Assembly (NCBI GenBank): GCA_964388085.1
Contig: CAYLZW010000006.1
Location: 1-63,493 of the forward strand
Reading direction: 5' to 3'
Length of the DNA stretch: 63,493 nt
Source of the DNA: CAYLZW01 sp964388085
GTDB taxonomy: Bacteria > Myxococcota > UBA727 > CAYLZW01
Under the pieces are notes generated by a model. That model worked only from the letters and a program-made list of their open reading frames with translations, ran no database searches and was not told where the DNA came from. Positions within the stretch are counted from its first letter, which is position 1, and each line of letters starts with the position of its first letter. The position numbers were made by a program, and so were the translations under genes. This document shows, piece by piece, positions 34,153 through 42,578 of this stretch.

Positions 34153-34563
34153 TCAGTGCACCATGCGATGGGAGACGTAGGCGCCGGCCTCGAAGGTGTC
34201 GAAGAACAGCCAGACGTGCGGGTGGTTGACGGGCTCGGTGGTGCCGTCGGGCTCGAGGCTGCGCTCGGACACGTAGGTCTGGTGCGCGCCGTCGTGCACG
34301 AGGACGTTGTACCAAGGCTCATCCTTCGGCGGCCGGGTCTGCGCGAGCCGCTCGTACCACTCGTCGGTGCCCTGGTAGGTCGCGTCGACGCCGACGATGA
34401 CGCCGCGATAACCGAGCTGCCGGTGATGGACGAGCTGGCCGAGCCCGAAGCGCGCCACCGGTAGGCCCGGCAGCCTCGTGCGGTGCGCAGGGACCTCGTC
34501 GCTACGGCCCGCTTCGCTCGGCGCTCGTCGGTGCGATTCGGGGCTCACTGTCGTCCTGCTCAT
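34153..34563 (-). CDS. hspQ: HspQ/YccV-like heat-shock protein
   Basis: 136 residues. The domain (about 37-136) matches HspQ: FGLGQLVHHRQLGYRGVIVGVD, GTDEWYERL, EPWYNVLVHDGAHQTYVSERSLEPD, HPHVWLFFDTF. HspQ is a small DNA-associated protein that in enterobacteria modulates Lon proteolysis and binds hemimethylated DNA. A 35-residue N-terminal extension is extra. A heat-shock-like promoter is possible upstream but weak. Confidence 0.88.
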   Translation of the reverse strand: MSRTTVSPESHRRAPSEAGRSDEVPAHRTRLPGLPVARFGLGQLVHHRQLGYRGVIVGVDATYQGTDEWYERLAQTRPPKDEPWYNVLVHDGAHQTYVSERSLEPDGTTEPVNHPHVWLFFDTFEAGAYVSHRMVH

Positions 34564-34943
34564 GCGTGCCTCGTCCTGTTCTCGAGCGGGCTCTCGCTGT
34601 CGACTGCTGTCGATTTAGGGTCGCCCCGGCGCGGCGCCCAAGCGCCGGCGGACGATTTTCGGCGTGTGGGGATAGGTACGACTTGCAGCTTTTCGTCGTC
34701 GTCACGAGGCCGGAGCGTCGCGCGTGGCGAGGTGGAACGTTCGTGCGTTGTTCGCCGCCTGTCCGGCTCGCGCGCGCGCAAACGTCGACGGGGGAGCGCG
34801 CTCGCCGGGCGCAGCGGACGGCGGCTCTTGCGTCTCGTGCGCGAGGCCGTTCGTCCCTGTGCGGATGCGCAACGCCACGCCCGCCGGATCAGGGCGCGCG
34901 GAGTCTCGCGCGACCGGCTACGCTCGCGCGCGGAGGTCCCTCT
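34564..34943. other. Divergent intergenic region between hspQ and the alpha/beta hydrolase gene
   Basis: 380 bases without a credible gene. It contains a GC-rich hairpin CCGGCGCGGCGCC/GCGCCGGCG near 34625-34651 and a poor sigma-32-like pair facing hspQ (about 34664-34688). The right part resembles random GC-rich DNA up to the GGAGG ribosome-binding site at 34932. Confidence 0.6.
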
Positions 34944-35921
34944 ATGACTGCGCCCCTCGGCCCAAAGCCCACGACCCTTCCGCTGCCGAGCCCAAAGGGG
35001 GCTGCGGCGCACGCCCATGAAGCCGTCTCGTCGTCGCCCGCCGCGTCGTCGTCGTCCGCGTCAGCGTCGGAGAGCGAGCCTGGCGCGACGGAGCCGGTGG
35101 CGCCGCCGAGGGAGCAGGCCTCCGCCGCGGTCGTGAAGCAGACGCGCGCGAAGGCGAGCTCGGGGGCGGGCCTGCTCGCCCAGCAGCTGCACGGCAAGCT
35201 CGGCGCCATGGACGAGAGCTTCGAGCGCGACGTCGTTGGAAAGAACAAGCCCGGCGTGCTCGTCGGGCTGTCGGAGGGAGAGCCCGGCGCCGCGCTGCGC
35301 GTGTCCGTGCACGGCATCAACGCGAGCCCCGACAGCGTCGCCGCCCTGAGCCGCGGCGCCGCCCTGAGCGGCGCCAAGGCGTCGACCTTCGCCTACGACG
35401 ACAACTACCGTCGCCTCGACGACGTGTCCGCCGATCTCGCGGGTCAGCTCGAGCAGCAGCTGCAGGACAACCCCGATCGCAAGCTCATCATCGACGCGCA
35501 CAGCATGGGCACGCGCGTGTCCCTCGTCGCCGTGGACGAGCTCGCCAAGCGCGGCGCGCTCGCTGGCCGAGAGGTCGAGCTGAACCTGATCGCGCCGCCG
35601 CTCGACGGCGTCAAAGGCGCCGGCTGGGCATATCTGTCCCCGCCCGGCCTCGGCGCGCTCGTGCCGAACATCCGGCCGGGCAAGGACATGGCCTCGGGCG
35701 GCGCCTTCCAGCGCCGCATCGACGAGGTGGCGCTGCCCGAGAACGTGCGCGTGCGCGTGTTCACGGGCGGCCAGGACGACATCGTGCGCGAGGAGAGCGA
35801 GGAGTTCCAGCAGCTCGCCGATCGCTTCGCGGGCGCCGAGCAGCACCACTTCGAGAGCGCGACGCACGACTCGGTGATCGACGACGCGGCCGCGGCGTTG
35901 TTCGGCACCCGTGACGAGTAG
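34944..35921 (+). CDS. Alpha/beta hydrolase (lipase/esterase-like)
   Basis: 325 residues from ATG 34944, with GGAGG 8 nt upstream. The first about 80 residues are Pro/Ser/Ala-rich and probably disordered. The domain has the nucleophile elbow IDAHSMGTRVS (AHSMG, a variant of GxSxG), an acid candidate in TGGQDDIV and a terminal histidine in THDSVID. No signal peptide is seen. Its substrate is unknown. Confidence 0.75.
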   Translation: MTAPLGPKPTTLPLPSPKGAAAHAHEAVSSSPAASSSSASASESEPGATEPVAPPREQASAAVVKQTRAKASSGAGLLAQQLHGKLGAMDESFERDVVGKNKPGVLVGLSEGEPGAALRVSVHGINASPDSVAALSRGAALSGAKASTFAYDDNYRRLDDVSADLAGQLEQQLQDNPDRKLIIDAHSMGTRVSLVAVDELAKRGALAGREVELNLIAPPLDGVKGAGWAYLSPPGLGALVPNIRPGKDMASGGAFQRRIDEVALPENVRVRVFTGGQDDIVREESEEFQQLADRFAGAEQHHFESATHDSVIDDAAAALFGTRDE

Positions 35922-35926
35922 CGGCC

Positions 35927-35956
35927 AGGGCGTGTCCCCAAAAGGAGACAAGCCCT
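35927..35956. terminator. Hairpin terminator between convergent genes
   Basis: AGGGC.TGTC.CC-AAAA-GG.GACA.GCCCT, a stem with two internal mismatches, sits between the hydrolase stop and the ClC stop. The 5' arm is the same AGGGCGTGTCCCC motif as at 27467. Confidence 0.6.
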
Positions 35957-38081
35957 AGGCTGGCTCGAGCACGCCCGCGCGCTTGAGGCCTTGCTGGTAG
36001 AGGTCCATGGCGGACTGCAGCGACAGCAGGCCGACCGCGCGGCGCGGCTCGTCGGCGTCGACGACGATGAGGTGCTCGAAGGGCTGCAGCGAGAAGCGCG
36101 CGAGCGCCACCGCCAGCGAGTCCTCGGGGGTGATGGTCGGGTAGTCCTTCTTGCAGAGCTCGCCGGCGACCACGACGTCCTCGAGGCCCGGCTCGAACAT
36201 CACCGGCCGCAGGTCTTGCAAGCGCAGCGCGCCGGTGAGCATGCCGTCGTCGTCGGTGAGCGGATAGGTGGACTGCGTGGAGCGCTCGACGAGCGCCGCC
36301 ACGTCGCGCAGGCGAGCGCCCTGGTGCAGCACGAGGAACTCGCTGTTCATGGCCTGCCGCACGGTCAGCTCGCGCAGGATGTTCTGCTCGCGCCCGCGCG
36401 AGAGCACGAGGCCGCGGCGCCGCAAGACGCGCTGGTACACGTTCGAGCCGAGCGCGCGCGTGGCGAGCAGCGTCGCGACGATGCAGCAGACGAGCAGCGG
36501 CAGGATGATGCGGTAGTCGTTGGTGAATTCGAACACGATGACGGTCGCGGTCAGCGGCGCGAGGTGCACGGCCGTCAGCACGCCGCCCATGCCGACGACG
36601 GCGTAGGAGGTCGCGGGCGCCACGTGACCGGCCAGGAGCGCGTTGGCGCCCGCCCCGAAGACGCCGCCGGTCGCCGCGCCGACGAGCAGCGTCGGAAACA
36701 GGATGCCGCCGATGCCGCCGGACGCGAGCGTCAGCGCCGTCGCCACCATCTTGCCGACGACGGTGATGCCGACCACCGTCACCACCATCTTGCCCGTCAG
36801 GATGAGGTCCAGAGAGTCGTAGCCGGCGCCGAGCGACTCGTAGCGCTCGAAGGTCGAGGCCACGAACGCCAGGAACAGGAACACGACGGCGGGCCGCAAG
36901 ATCGGCGGCACGCGCGTGAGCGCGGTCCGCACCGTGCCGTTCATACCCTCGAGCAGCTTCACGAACACGGTGCCGACGACGCCGCAGCAGAGACCGAGCA
37001 GGATGTAGAGGCCGATCTCCCAGCCGCTCACCAGGCTGAAGGTGGCCTCGTCGAGCACCGCGTGGTTGCCGTCGATGGAGCGGTACACGACGGTGCCGAC
37101 GACGCTGGCGATGACGACGGGAGAGAAGTTGGCCAGCGCGAAGTCGCCGATGATGATCTCGAGCGCGAACAGCGCGCCGGCGATGGGCGCGTTGAACGCG
37201 GCCGAGATGCCCGCCGCGGCGCCGGCCGCCGCCAACACGCGCAGCCGCGAGCGCGAGAGCTTGAGCGCCTGTCCAAGGCCGCTCGCCGTGGTCGCGCCGA
37301 AGTAGACGACGGGGCCCTCGAGGCCCACCGAGCCGACCGAGGCCGCCGTCAGCCCCGAGGTGGCCGCGAACACCGGACCGTCGAGAGCCTTGAGCTTACC
37401 GCCGCGCAGGGCGACCCCCTCCATGATGTCCGCCACGCCGTGCCCGCGCGCCGCCGGGAAGCGATGCGCGAGCGCACCGACCAGCGAGCCGCCGATGAGC
37501 GCGATGAGCCCGAGCGCCCACCAGGGAGCCTGCGCCATGGCCGCCATGAGCCCGAGCTTGCCGGCGAGGGCGTCCGCGACGTCGGTGAGGAAGTGCAACG
37601 AGAACAGCAGGCCGACGGCGACGGCCAGCAGGAGCGCGATGAGGAACGCGCGGCTCGGCGCCTGCGCAGGCGCGCCCGCGCGGCGCTGCGCTTGATGCCG
37701 ATAGAGGCCATAGACGAACGCGATCAGCACGCCGCCGCCGCCGATCGCGAGCAGCTCCGGGTGCCACTCGGTCCGCGCCATCTCCTCGAGCAGCCGCGCG
37801 CGCTCGCGCGATCCCGCGTCGAAGCAGAGCGCCAGCACCGCGCCCGGACGGAAGAAGACCACGCTGAACAAGCGCACGCCCACGCGCAGGAACGTCGACG
37901 CGATGCCCGCGTACAGACCGACCAGCGCCGCCACCGTCACGAGGATGGTGTGCTCGGCCGAGGGCAGCAGCGGGATGTCCGCGGCCGCGGTCGGCAGGAG
38001 CCAGCGTCGTAGCCCGCTCAGGCCCCGGCGCGCGTCCTCGAGCGCGCCGAAGACCTCAGAGATGGGAGAGCGATCCGACAT
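35955..38081 (-). CDS. ClC-family chloride channel/transporter with tandem CBS domains
   Basis: 708 residues. It has about ten hydrophobic segments between 40 and 530, with ClC motifs GHGVADIM, the external glutamate gate in GSVGLEGPVV and a conserved GGIGGILFPTLLVGAATGG. The gate glutamate is present, consistent with a proton-coupled antiporter. Two cytosolic CBS domains occupy about 565-700 and may bind adenine nucleotides. It is convergent with the hydrolase gene; 96 bp separate its start from the Hsp70 gene on the same strand. Confidence 0.93.
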   Translation of the reverse strand: MSDRSPISEVFGALEDARRGLSGLRRWLLPTAAADIPLLPSAEHTILVTVAALVGLYAGIASTFLRVGVRLFSVVFFRPGAVLALCFDAGSRERARLLEEMARTEWHPELLAIGGGGVLIAFVYGLYRHQAQRRAGAPAQAPSRAFLIALLLAVAVGLLFSLHFLTDVADALAGKLGLMAAMAQAPWWALGLIALIGGSLVGALAHRFPAARGHGVADIMEGVALRGGKLKALDGPVFAATSGLTAASVGSVGLEGPVVYFGATTASGLGQALKLSRSRLRVLAAAGAAAGISAAFNAPIAGALFALEIIIGDFALANFSPVVIASVVGTVVYRSIDGNHAVLDEATFSLVSGWEIGLYILLGLCCGVVGTVFVKLLEGMNGTVRTALTRVPPILRPAVVFLFLAFVASTFERYESLGAGYDSLDLILTGKMVVTVVGITVVGKMVATALTLASGGIGGILFPTLLVGAATGGVFGAGANALLAGHVAPATSYAVVGMGGVLTAVHLAPLTATVIVFEFTNDYRIILPLLVCCIVATLLATRALGSNVYQRVLRRRGLVLSRGREQNILRELTVRQAMNSEFLVLHQGARLRDVAALVERSTQSTYPLTDDDGMLTGALRLQDLRPVMFEPGLEDVVVAGELCKKDYPTITPEDSLAVALARFSLQPFEHLIVVDADEPRRAVGLLSLQSAMDLYQQGLKRAGVLEPA

Positions 38082-38177
38082 AAGTTCCCGCGCACGACGT
38101 CCGCGCTCATTGTGGCGTCGTCACACGCGAGCACAAGTCTGATCGAGCGTTTGCCGGGAAGCAGAGACGAGGAGAGC

Positions 38178-39704
38178 TCAGGTCTCGCGCGAGAGCACCT
38201 TCACCTGCTCCTTCATCTGCGCGCCGGTGTCTCGGTCGGTCGCCGACAACGACAGGATGCCCTCGACGTTGCAGTCGAACACCACGTCCACCTTGACGGT
38301 GCCCTTCGGCGCCTGGCGGATGCCCTTGAAGGTGAACTGGCCGAGCATCTCGTTCGCCACCGCCGAGGACTCCTCGCCCTGGTAGATGCGCATCTCGAGC
38401 TCTTCCTGATCGTCGTAGCTCGTGGTGAACATGATGCTCTTCTGGTTCGGCACCGGCGCGTTGCGCCGGAAGATCTCGTGCATCTTGCCGCTGGCGTCCT
38501 CGATGCCGATGCGCATGGGGATGACGTCGAGCAGCTGCACCTTCTGATCGACGATGTCGGTCTCGAGCGAGTGCGCGTAGAGCGCGGCGCCGACGGCTAC
38601 GGCCTCGTCGGGGTGCACGCTCTTGGCGGGGCTCTTGCCGAAGTAGTCCGTCACCGCCTTCTGCACGGCCGGCCAGCGCGTCTGGCCGCCGACGAGGAGG
38701 ATCTCGTCGAGCTCGCGCACGGTCATGGCCGCGTCCTTGACGACCATATCGGCGATCTCGATGGTGCGCTTGACGAGCGGCTCGGTCAGCTCGTCGAACT
38801 TCTGCCGCGTGATGACGAGGTTGATGTCGAGCGGCGTGCCCTCGGCCGTCATGGTCACGAAGGGGATCGAGAAGGGCGCCTCGCTGCGGGAGCTGAGATC
38901 GATCTTTGTGCGCTCGGCGAGGTCCTTGATGCGCTGCATGGCGATGGGATCGCCGCGCAGATCGATGCCGTTCTTCTGCTGGAAGTCCTCGATGACGTAC
39001 TGGATGAGCGCGTTGTCCCAGTCGATGCCGCCGAGGAAGATGTCGCCGCCCGTCGCCTTCACCTCGAAGGTGCGCCCGCGGATCTCGATGACCGACACGT
39101 CGAAGGTGCCGCCGCCGAGGTCGTAGATGGCCACGGTCTGGGTGAGGTTGCGGTTGATGCCGTACGCCATCGCGGCCGCCGTGGGCTCGTTGATGATGCG
39201 CACGATCTCGAGGTCGATGAGCTGCCCGGCCTCCTTGACGGCCTGACGCTGGCGATCGTTGAAATACGCGGGCACCGTGACGACGGCGCGGTGAATGGGC
39301 TTTTGCAGGTAGTCCGCGGCCACGGTGCGGATGGTGTTCAGGATCTTCGCGCTCACCTGCGCGAGGTTGAAGGCGCTCTGGCCGATGGGGATGACGACGT
39401 TGCCCTGCTCGCCCGGCGTCATGTCGTAGGCGAAGTACTCGCTCATCTTCTTGACGAAGCCCGACTGGTACTCGCGTCCGATGAGCCGCTTGGCGCCGTA
39501 GACGGTGCGCTGCGGGTTCAACAACCACTGCCGCTTGGCCTCGTGTCCGACGAGCTCGTTGCCCTTGTCGTCGATCGCGAAGATGGACGGGATCGTCGTC
39601 TCACCGCCGCGGTACGGGATGATCTTGACGTTGCCGTCGTCCTCGACGATCGCACAGCACGAGTTCGTGGTGCCGAGGTCGATGCCGATGATTTCGCCGG
39701 CCAT
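38178..39704 (-). CDS. Lidless Hsp70 (DnaK-like) chaperone
   Basis: 508 residues. The ATPase domain (1-about 380) has GIDLGTTNSCCAIV, IIPYRGGETTIPS, VTVPAYFNDRQRQA, INEPTAAAMAYG, YDLGGGTFDVSVIEI and LVGGQTRWPAV. A beta-sandwich substrate domain (about 390-505; DVIPMRIGI, RRNAPVP, QGEE) follows and the protein ends at VLSRET. The alpha-helical lid of about 100 residues found in DnaK is missing. No dnaJ or grpE adjoins it. Myxobacteria hold several Hsp70 paralogues; this is probably a specialised one, not the housekeeping DnaK. Confidence 0.9.
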   Translation of the reverse strand: MAGEIIGIDLGTTNSCCAIVEDDGNVKIIPYRGGETTIPSIFAIDDKGNELVGHEAKRQWLLNPQRTVYGAKRLIGREYQSGFVKKMSEYFAYDMTPGEQGNVVIPIGQSAFNLAQVSAKILNTIRTVAADYLQKPIHRAVVTVPAYFNDRQRQAVKEAGQLIDLEIVRIINEPTAAAMAYGINRNLTQTVAIYDLGGGTFDVSVIEIRGRTFEVKATGGDIFLGGIDWDNALIQYVIEDFQQKNGIDLRGDPIAMQRIKDLAERTKIDLSSRSEAPFSIPFVTMTAEGTPLDINLVITRQKFDELTEPLVKRTIEIADMVVKDAAMTVRELDEILLVGGQTRWPAVQKAVTDYFGKSPAKSVHPDEAVAVGAALYAHSLETDIVDQKVQLLDVIPMRIGIEDASGKMHEIFRRNAPVPNQKSIMFTTSYDDQEELEMRIYQGEESSAVANEMLGQFTFKGIRQAPKGTVKVDVVFDCNVEGILSLSATDRDTGAQMKEQVKVLSRET

Positions 39705-39952
39705 GCTTGCCTTCCCTGCTCCGCGTAACGGCCGCGCGCTCCGGACAGAAGCTCTATCCGGACGCCGCCTTACGGCGCTCTCGCGACCACTTTGTGGCTC
39801 GCTACGCGCACGTTCCTAGCATTGCCGGAAGGCGACGAACAAGCGCGAGCCACCCCGTGCGCTCGGATGTGTCTCTTCCTCCGTCGCCCCCGCCTCGCTA
39901 TGCCGGTGTCCCGTCCGCCAGCGCCCCGTATAGTGACGGGGAGGACCACGAA

Positions 39953-41512
39953 GTGCTCTCACGCTGCTCCCACTGCGATCGCCCCTTCATCATCGCCGAC
40001 ACCGCCGCGCGGCCGTCCTGCCCCCACTGCGGCCGTGCCGTCGACGACGCGGCCGCGCGCCCAGCCGGCGTGGACGCACAGCCCGCCGAGCGCGGCGCGA
40101 GCCCTCCGGAGCCGCCGTCCGCCGTCGTGGCCGAGGGCTCTCGCCCGCATCCGCCCGCACCTGGCCGTTCGGACCCTCCGGAGAAGCGTCCGGCGCCGTC
40201 CGGCTTTCGAGACGGAGCGCCCGCCTGGGAGCAACGCGAGCGCTCGCTGGCCGCCCGCTTCTTCCGCACGCTCGCCGACGCCTGTCTGCACCCCGTCGCG
40301 TTCTACACGCACCTCTCGCGCGAGGGGGTCCGCGGCATCACGTGGTTCGCCTACACGTGCCTGCTGCTCGGCACCGCCGGTCAGGCCCTGTGGCGCATCG
40401 TCATGCTGCCTCAGGCGCAGGCCATGCTCGAGCGCGCGAACGCCGGCCTCTCGGACGAGGACGTCGCCGCCGCCCGCGCCGAGCAGAACCCGCTGGTCAA
40501 CGCGCTGCTCGATCTGCTCCAGTCGAGCGACCAGCTCGCGCTGCAGCTCGCGCGCCTCGAGGCCGAGCTGTGGGTGACGCTGTTGCTGGCCCCGCTGACG
40601 GCGTTCTTCACGATCCACCTGCTCGCGGGCCTCGTGCACTTCTCGGTGCAGAGCTTCCGGCCGCCGGACCAGGAGCCGGTCGCCTACGACGTCACCTACC
40701 GCTTCCTGCTGTACGCCTTCGCGCCCATGATCTTCGGGCTCGTGCCGACGGTGGGCGGCCTCGCCGGCTTCTTCACGTTCCTGTTGATGCTCGTCGCCGT
40801 CCGCCGTCTGCACCGCGTGCGAACGCTCGGCCTCATCGCCGGCGTGCTGTTCCCGATCCTGCTCTTGTCGTGGATGTGGGACGAGGTGGCGCTGCCCCGC
40901 CTCGCGCCTCCGCTCGCGAGCGCGCTCGGCGTCACGCACGAGCCCGCCCCCGCGGCCGGCGGCGAGGCGGACGCGGCGCTCGCGGCGAGCGCGGGCGACG
41001 ACACCGCCGAGGAAGAGCTCGGTGGCGGCGAGTATCCGCCCATGCCGGCGGCCGATCGCGACCACAGCGTCGAGCTCTTCGAGGAGGGCGAGTGGCTCTA
41101 TAGCGAGCGCACCTGGGACTCGTCGCTCGGCCGCCTCTACCTGCGCCAGCGCGTCGCGAAGGACGCCGGCATGGGCGGCCGCCTCCTCGTCATCGAGGTG
41201 ACGAACCAGGGGGACGAGACCATCGACCACCTGTTCGTCGAGCATGAGCTGCCCGCGGGCGCGCTCGTGCACGAGGACTCGGCCGCGACGCGCGCGCGGG
41301 TGTCGCTGAACGGTCGCGCGCTCGACGACATCACCGTTCGGAGCGAGCTCCACGAGGCCGGCGCCAGCTGGTCCGTGCCGCGCCTTCGCGCGGGCGCCAA
41401 GGTCGAGCTGACGCTTCGGACGACGGGCGCCGGTGCGCGCGCGCTGTTTCAGACGGCGCCCTCCCTCGGACGCATGGTGCCGAGCGGCGCTCCCGACGAG
41501 CCGGCCCCGTGA
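39953..41512 (+). CDS. Zinc-ribbon, Yip1-like membrane protein with C-terminal Ig-like domain
   Basis: 519 residues from GTG 39953 with GGGGAGG upstream. It begins CSHC..CPHC (a four-cysteine zinc ribbon within the first 30 residues). After a Pro-rich linker, five hydrophobic segments span about 125-320 in a Yip1-type arrangement. An acidic linker and a beta-rich domain of about 140 residues (LVIEVTNQGDETIDHLFVEHELPAG) end the protein. The layout suggests a membrane sensor or envelope organiser, but no function is known. It overlaps the next gene (GTGA). Confidence 0.78.
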   Translation: MLSRCSHCDRPFIIADTAARPSCPHCGRAVDDAAARPAGVDAQPAERGASPPEPPSAVVAEGSRPHPPAPGRSDPPEKRPAPSGFRDGAPAWEQRERSLAARFFRTLADACLHPVAFYTHLSREGVRGITWFAYTCLLLGTAGQALWRIVMLPQAQAMLERANAGLSDEDVAAARAEQNPLVNALLDLLQSSDQLALQLARLEAELWVTLLLAPLTAFFTIHLLAGLVHFSVQSFRPPDQEPVAYDVTYRFLLYAFAPMIFGLVPTVGGLAGFFTFLLMLVAVRRLHRVRTLGLIAGVLFPILLLSWMWDEVALPRLAPPLASALGVTHEPAPAAGGEADAALAASAGDDTAEEELGGGEYPPMPAADRDHSVELFEEGEWLYSERTWDSSLGRLYLRQRVAKDAGMGGRLLVIEVTNQGDETIDHLFVEHELPAGALVHEDSAATRARVSLNGRALDDITVRSELHEAGASWSVPRLRAGAKVELTLRTTGAGARALFQTAPSLGRMVPSGAPDEPAP

Positions 41513-41952
41513 GCTCGAGCGAGGCGTCCGCCGGCCGCTGGCGTTCCCCTTCCCTGTCGGGCTCGCTCGGCCTGTTGGCGCTCGTCCTCCTCGGCGGCGC
41601 CGCGCTCGCCCGCGTGTACCCAGCGCTGCTCTCCGCGCTCTGGACCTGCAGCCTCAAGGAGCTGACGGGGCTCCCCTGCCTGAGCTGCGGCCTGACGCGC
41701 GTCTTGCTGCACTTCGCGTCGGGCGAGCCGCTGGCGGCCTTCGCCCTCGCGCCCCTGCCGGCCCTCGCCGTCGTGCTCTCGCTCGCGCTCGGCGCCTGGC
41801 AGCTCCTCGCTCGCTGGCGACGCTCACCCCTGCCCGACGACGTGCTCGGGCGTTGGCTGTCGCTGCGCGCCGTGCGATGGAGCGCGCTCGCGTGCGTGCT
41901 CGCGCTGTGGGGCTACGCGATCGTGCGCTCGCTCGCGACCGGAGCTCCCTGA
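41509..41952 (+). CDS. DUF2752 membrane protein
   Basis: 147 residues, GTG start overlapping the previous stop. The motif WTCSLKELTGLPCLSCGLTRVLLHF fits the DUF2752 pattern (GxPCxxCGxTR). Three hydrophobic segments are present. Function unknown; membership suggests a small integral-membrane protein. The stop overlaps the plsY start by 1 nt. Confidence 0.82.
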   Translation: MSSSEASAGRWRSPSLSGSLGLLALVLLGGAALARVYPALLSALWTCSLKELTGLPCLSCGLTRVLLHFASGEPLAAFALAPLPALAVVLSLALGAWQLLARWRRSPLPDDVLGRWLSLRAVRWSALACVLALWGYAIVRSLATGAP

Positions 41953-42575
41953 TGGAATCCTTGCAAGCCGCCCTCGCCGTGGAAGGCGCCGCCTGGTGGC
42001 TCGCCGGCAGCTACCTGCTCGGCTCGATCCCGTTCGGCTACCTGATCGCCCGCTTCCTCGCGAAGACCGACGTGCGCACGCAAGGCAGCGGCAACATCGG
42101 CGCCACCAACGTGGCCCGCGTGGTCGGCAAGAAGCTCGGCGCCTTTACGCTGGTGCTCGACGCGCTCAAGGGCGCGCTGCCGGTGCTGCTCGTGTCCTAC
42201 GCGCTCTCCGTGCCGTCGTCGTCGCTGTCGCTCTTGCAAGCGGCGAGCGGCCTGTGCGCGCTGCTCGGCCACTGCTTCCCCGTGTGGCTGTTGTTCCGCG
42301 GCGGCAAGGGCGTGGCGACGGGCGCGGGCTTCCTCATCGCCTACCTGCCGCTCATCGCGGGCGTCGGCATCGTCGTGTTCGGCCTCGCCTACGCGGCCTT
42401 CCGCATGGTGTCGCTCTCGTCGCTGCTCGCGGGCGTGGTCGTGCTCGTCGTCGTGCTGCTCACGAGACCGCTCGACGCCGCGCTGGTACCGCTCGGCGTC
42501 ATGTTCGCCGTCGTCGTGCTGCGGCACACGAGCAACATCAGGCGGCTGTTGAACAAGCAGGAGCTGAAGGTCTGA
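41952..42575 (+). CDS. plsY: Acyl-phosphate:glycerol-3-phosphate acyltransferase PlsY
   Basis: 207 residues, five hydrophobic helices. Signature motifs: GSIPFGYLIARF, the G3P-binding GSGNIGATNVAR, GHCFPVWLLFRGGKGVATGAG and a C-terminal RHTSNIRRLL. It transfers an acyl group from acyl-phosphate to glycerol-3-phosphate, the first step of membrane phospholipid synthesis. It is coupled to the two membrane genes upstream and ends 3 nt from the convergent GH3 gene. Confidence 0.95.
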   Translation: MESLQAALAVEGAAWWLAGSYLLGSIPFGYLIARFLAKTDVRTQGSGNIGATNVARVVGKKLGAFTLVLDALKGALPVLLVSYALSVPSSSLSLLQAASGLCALLGHCFPVWLLFRGGKGVATGAGFLIAYLPLIAGVGIVVFGLAYAAFRMVSLSSLLAGVVVLVVVLLTRPLDAALVPLGVMFAVVVLRHTSNIRRLLNKQELKV

Positions 42576-42578
42576 GCG

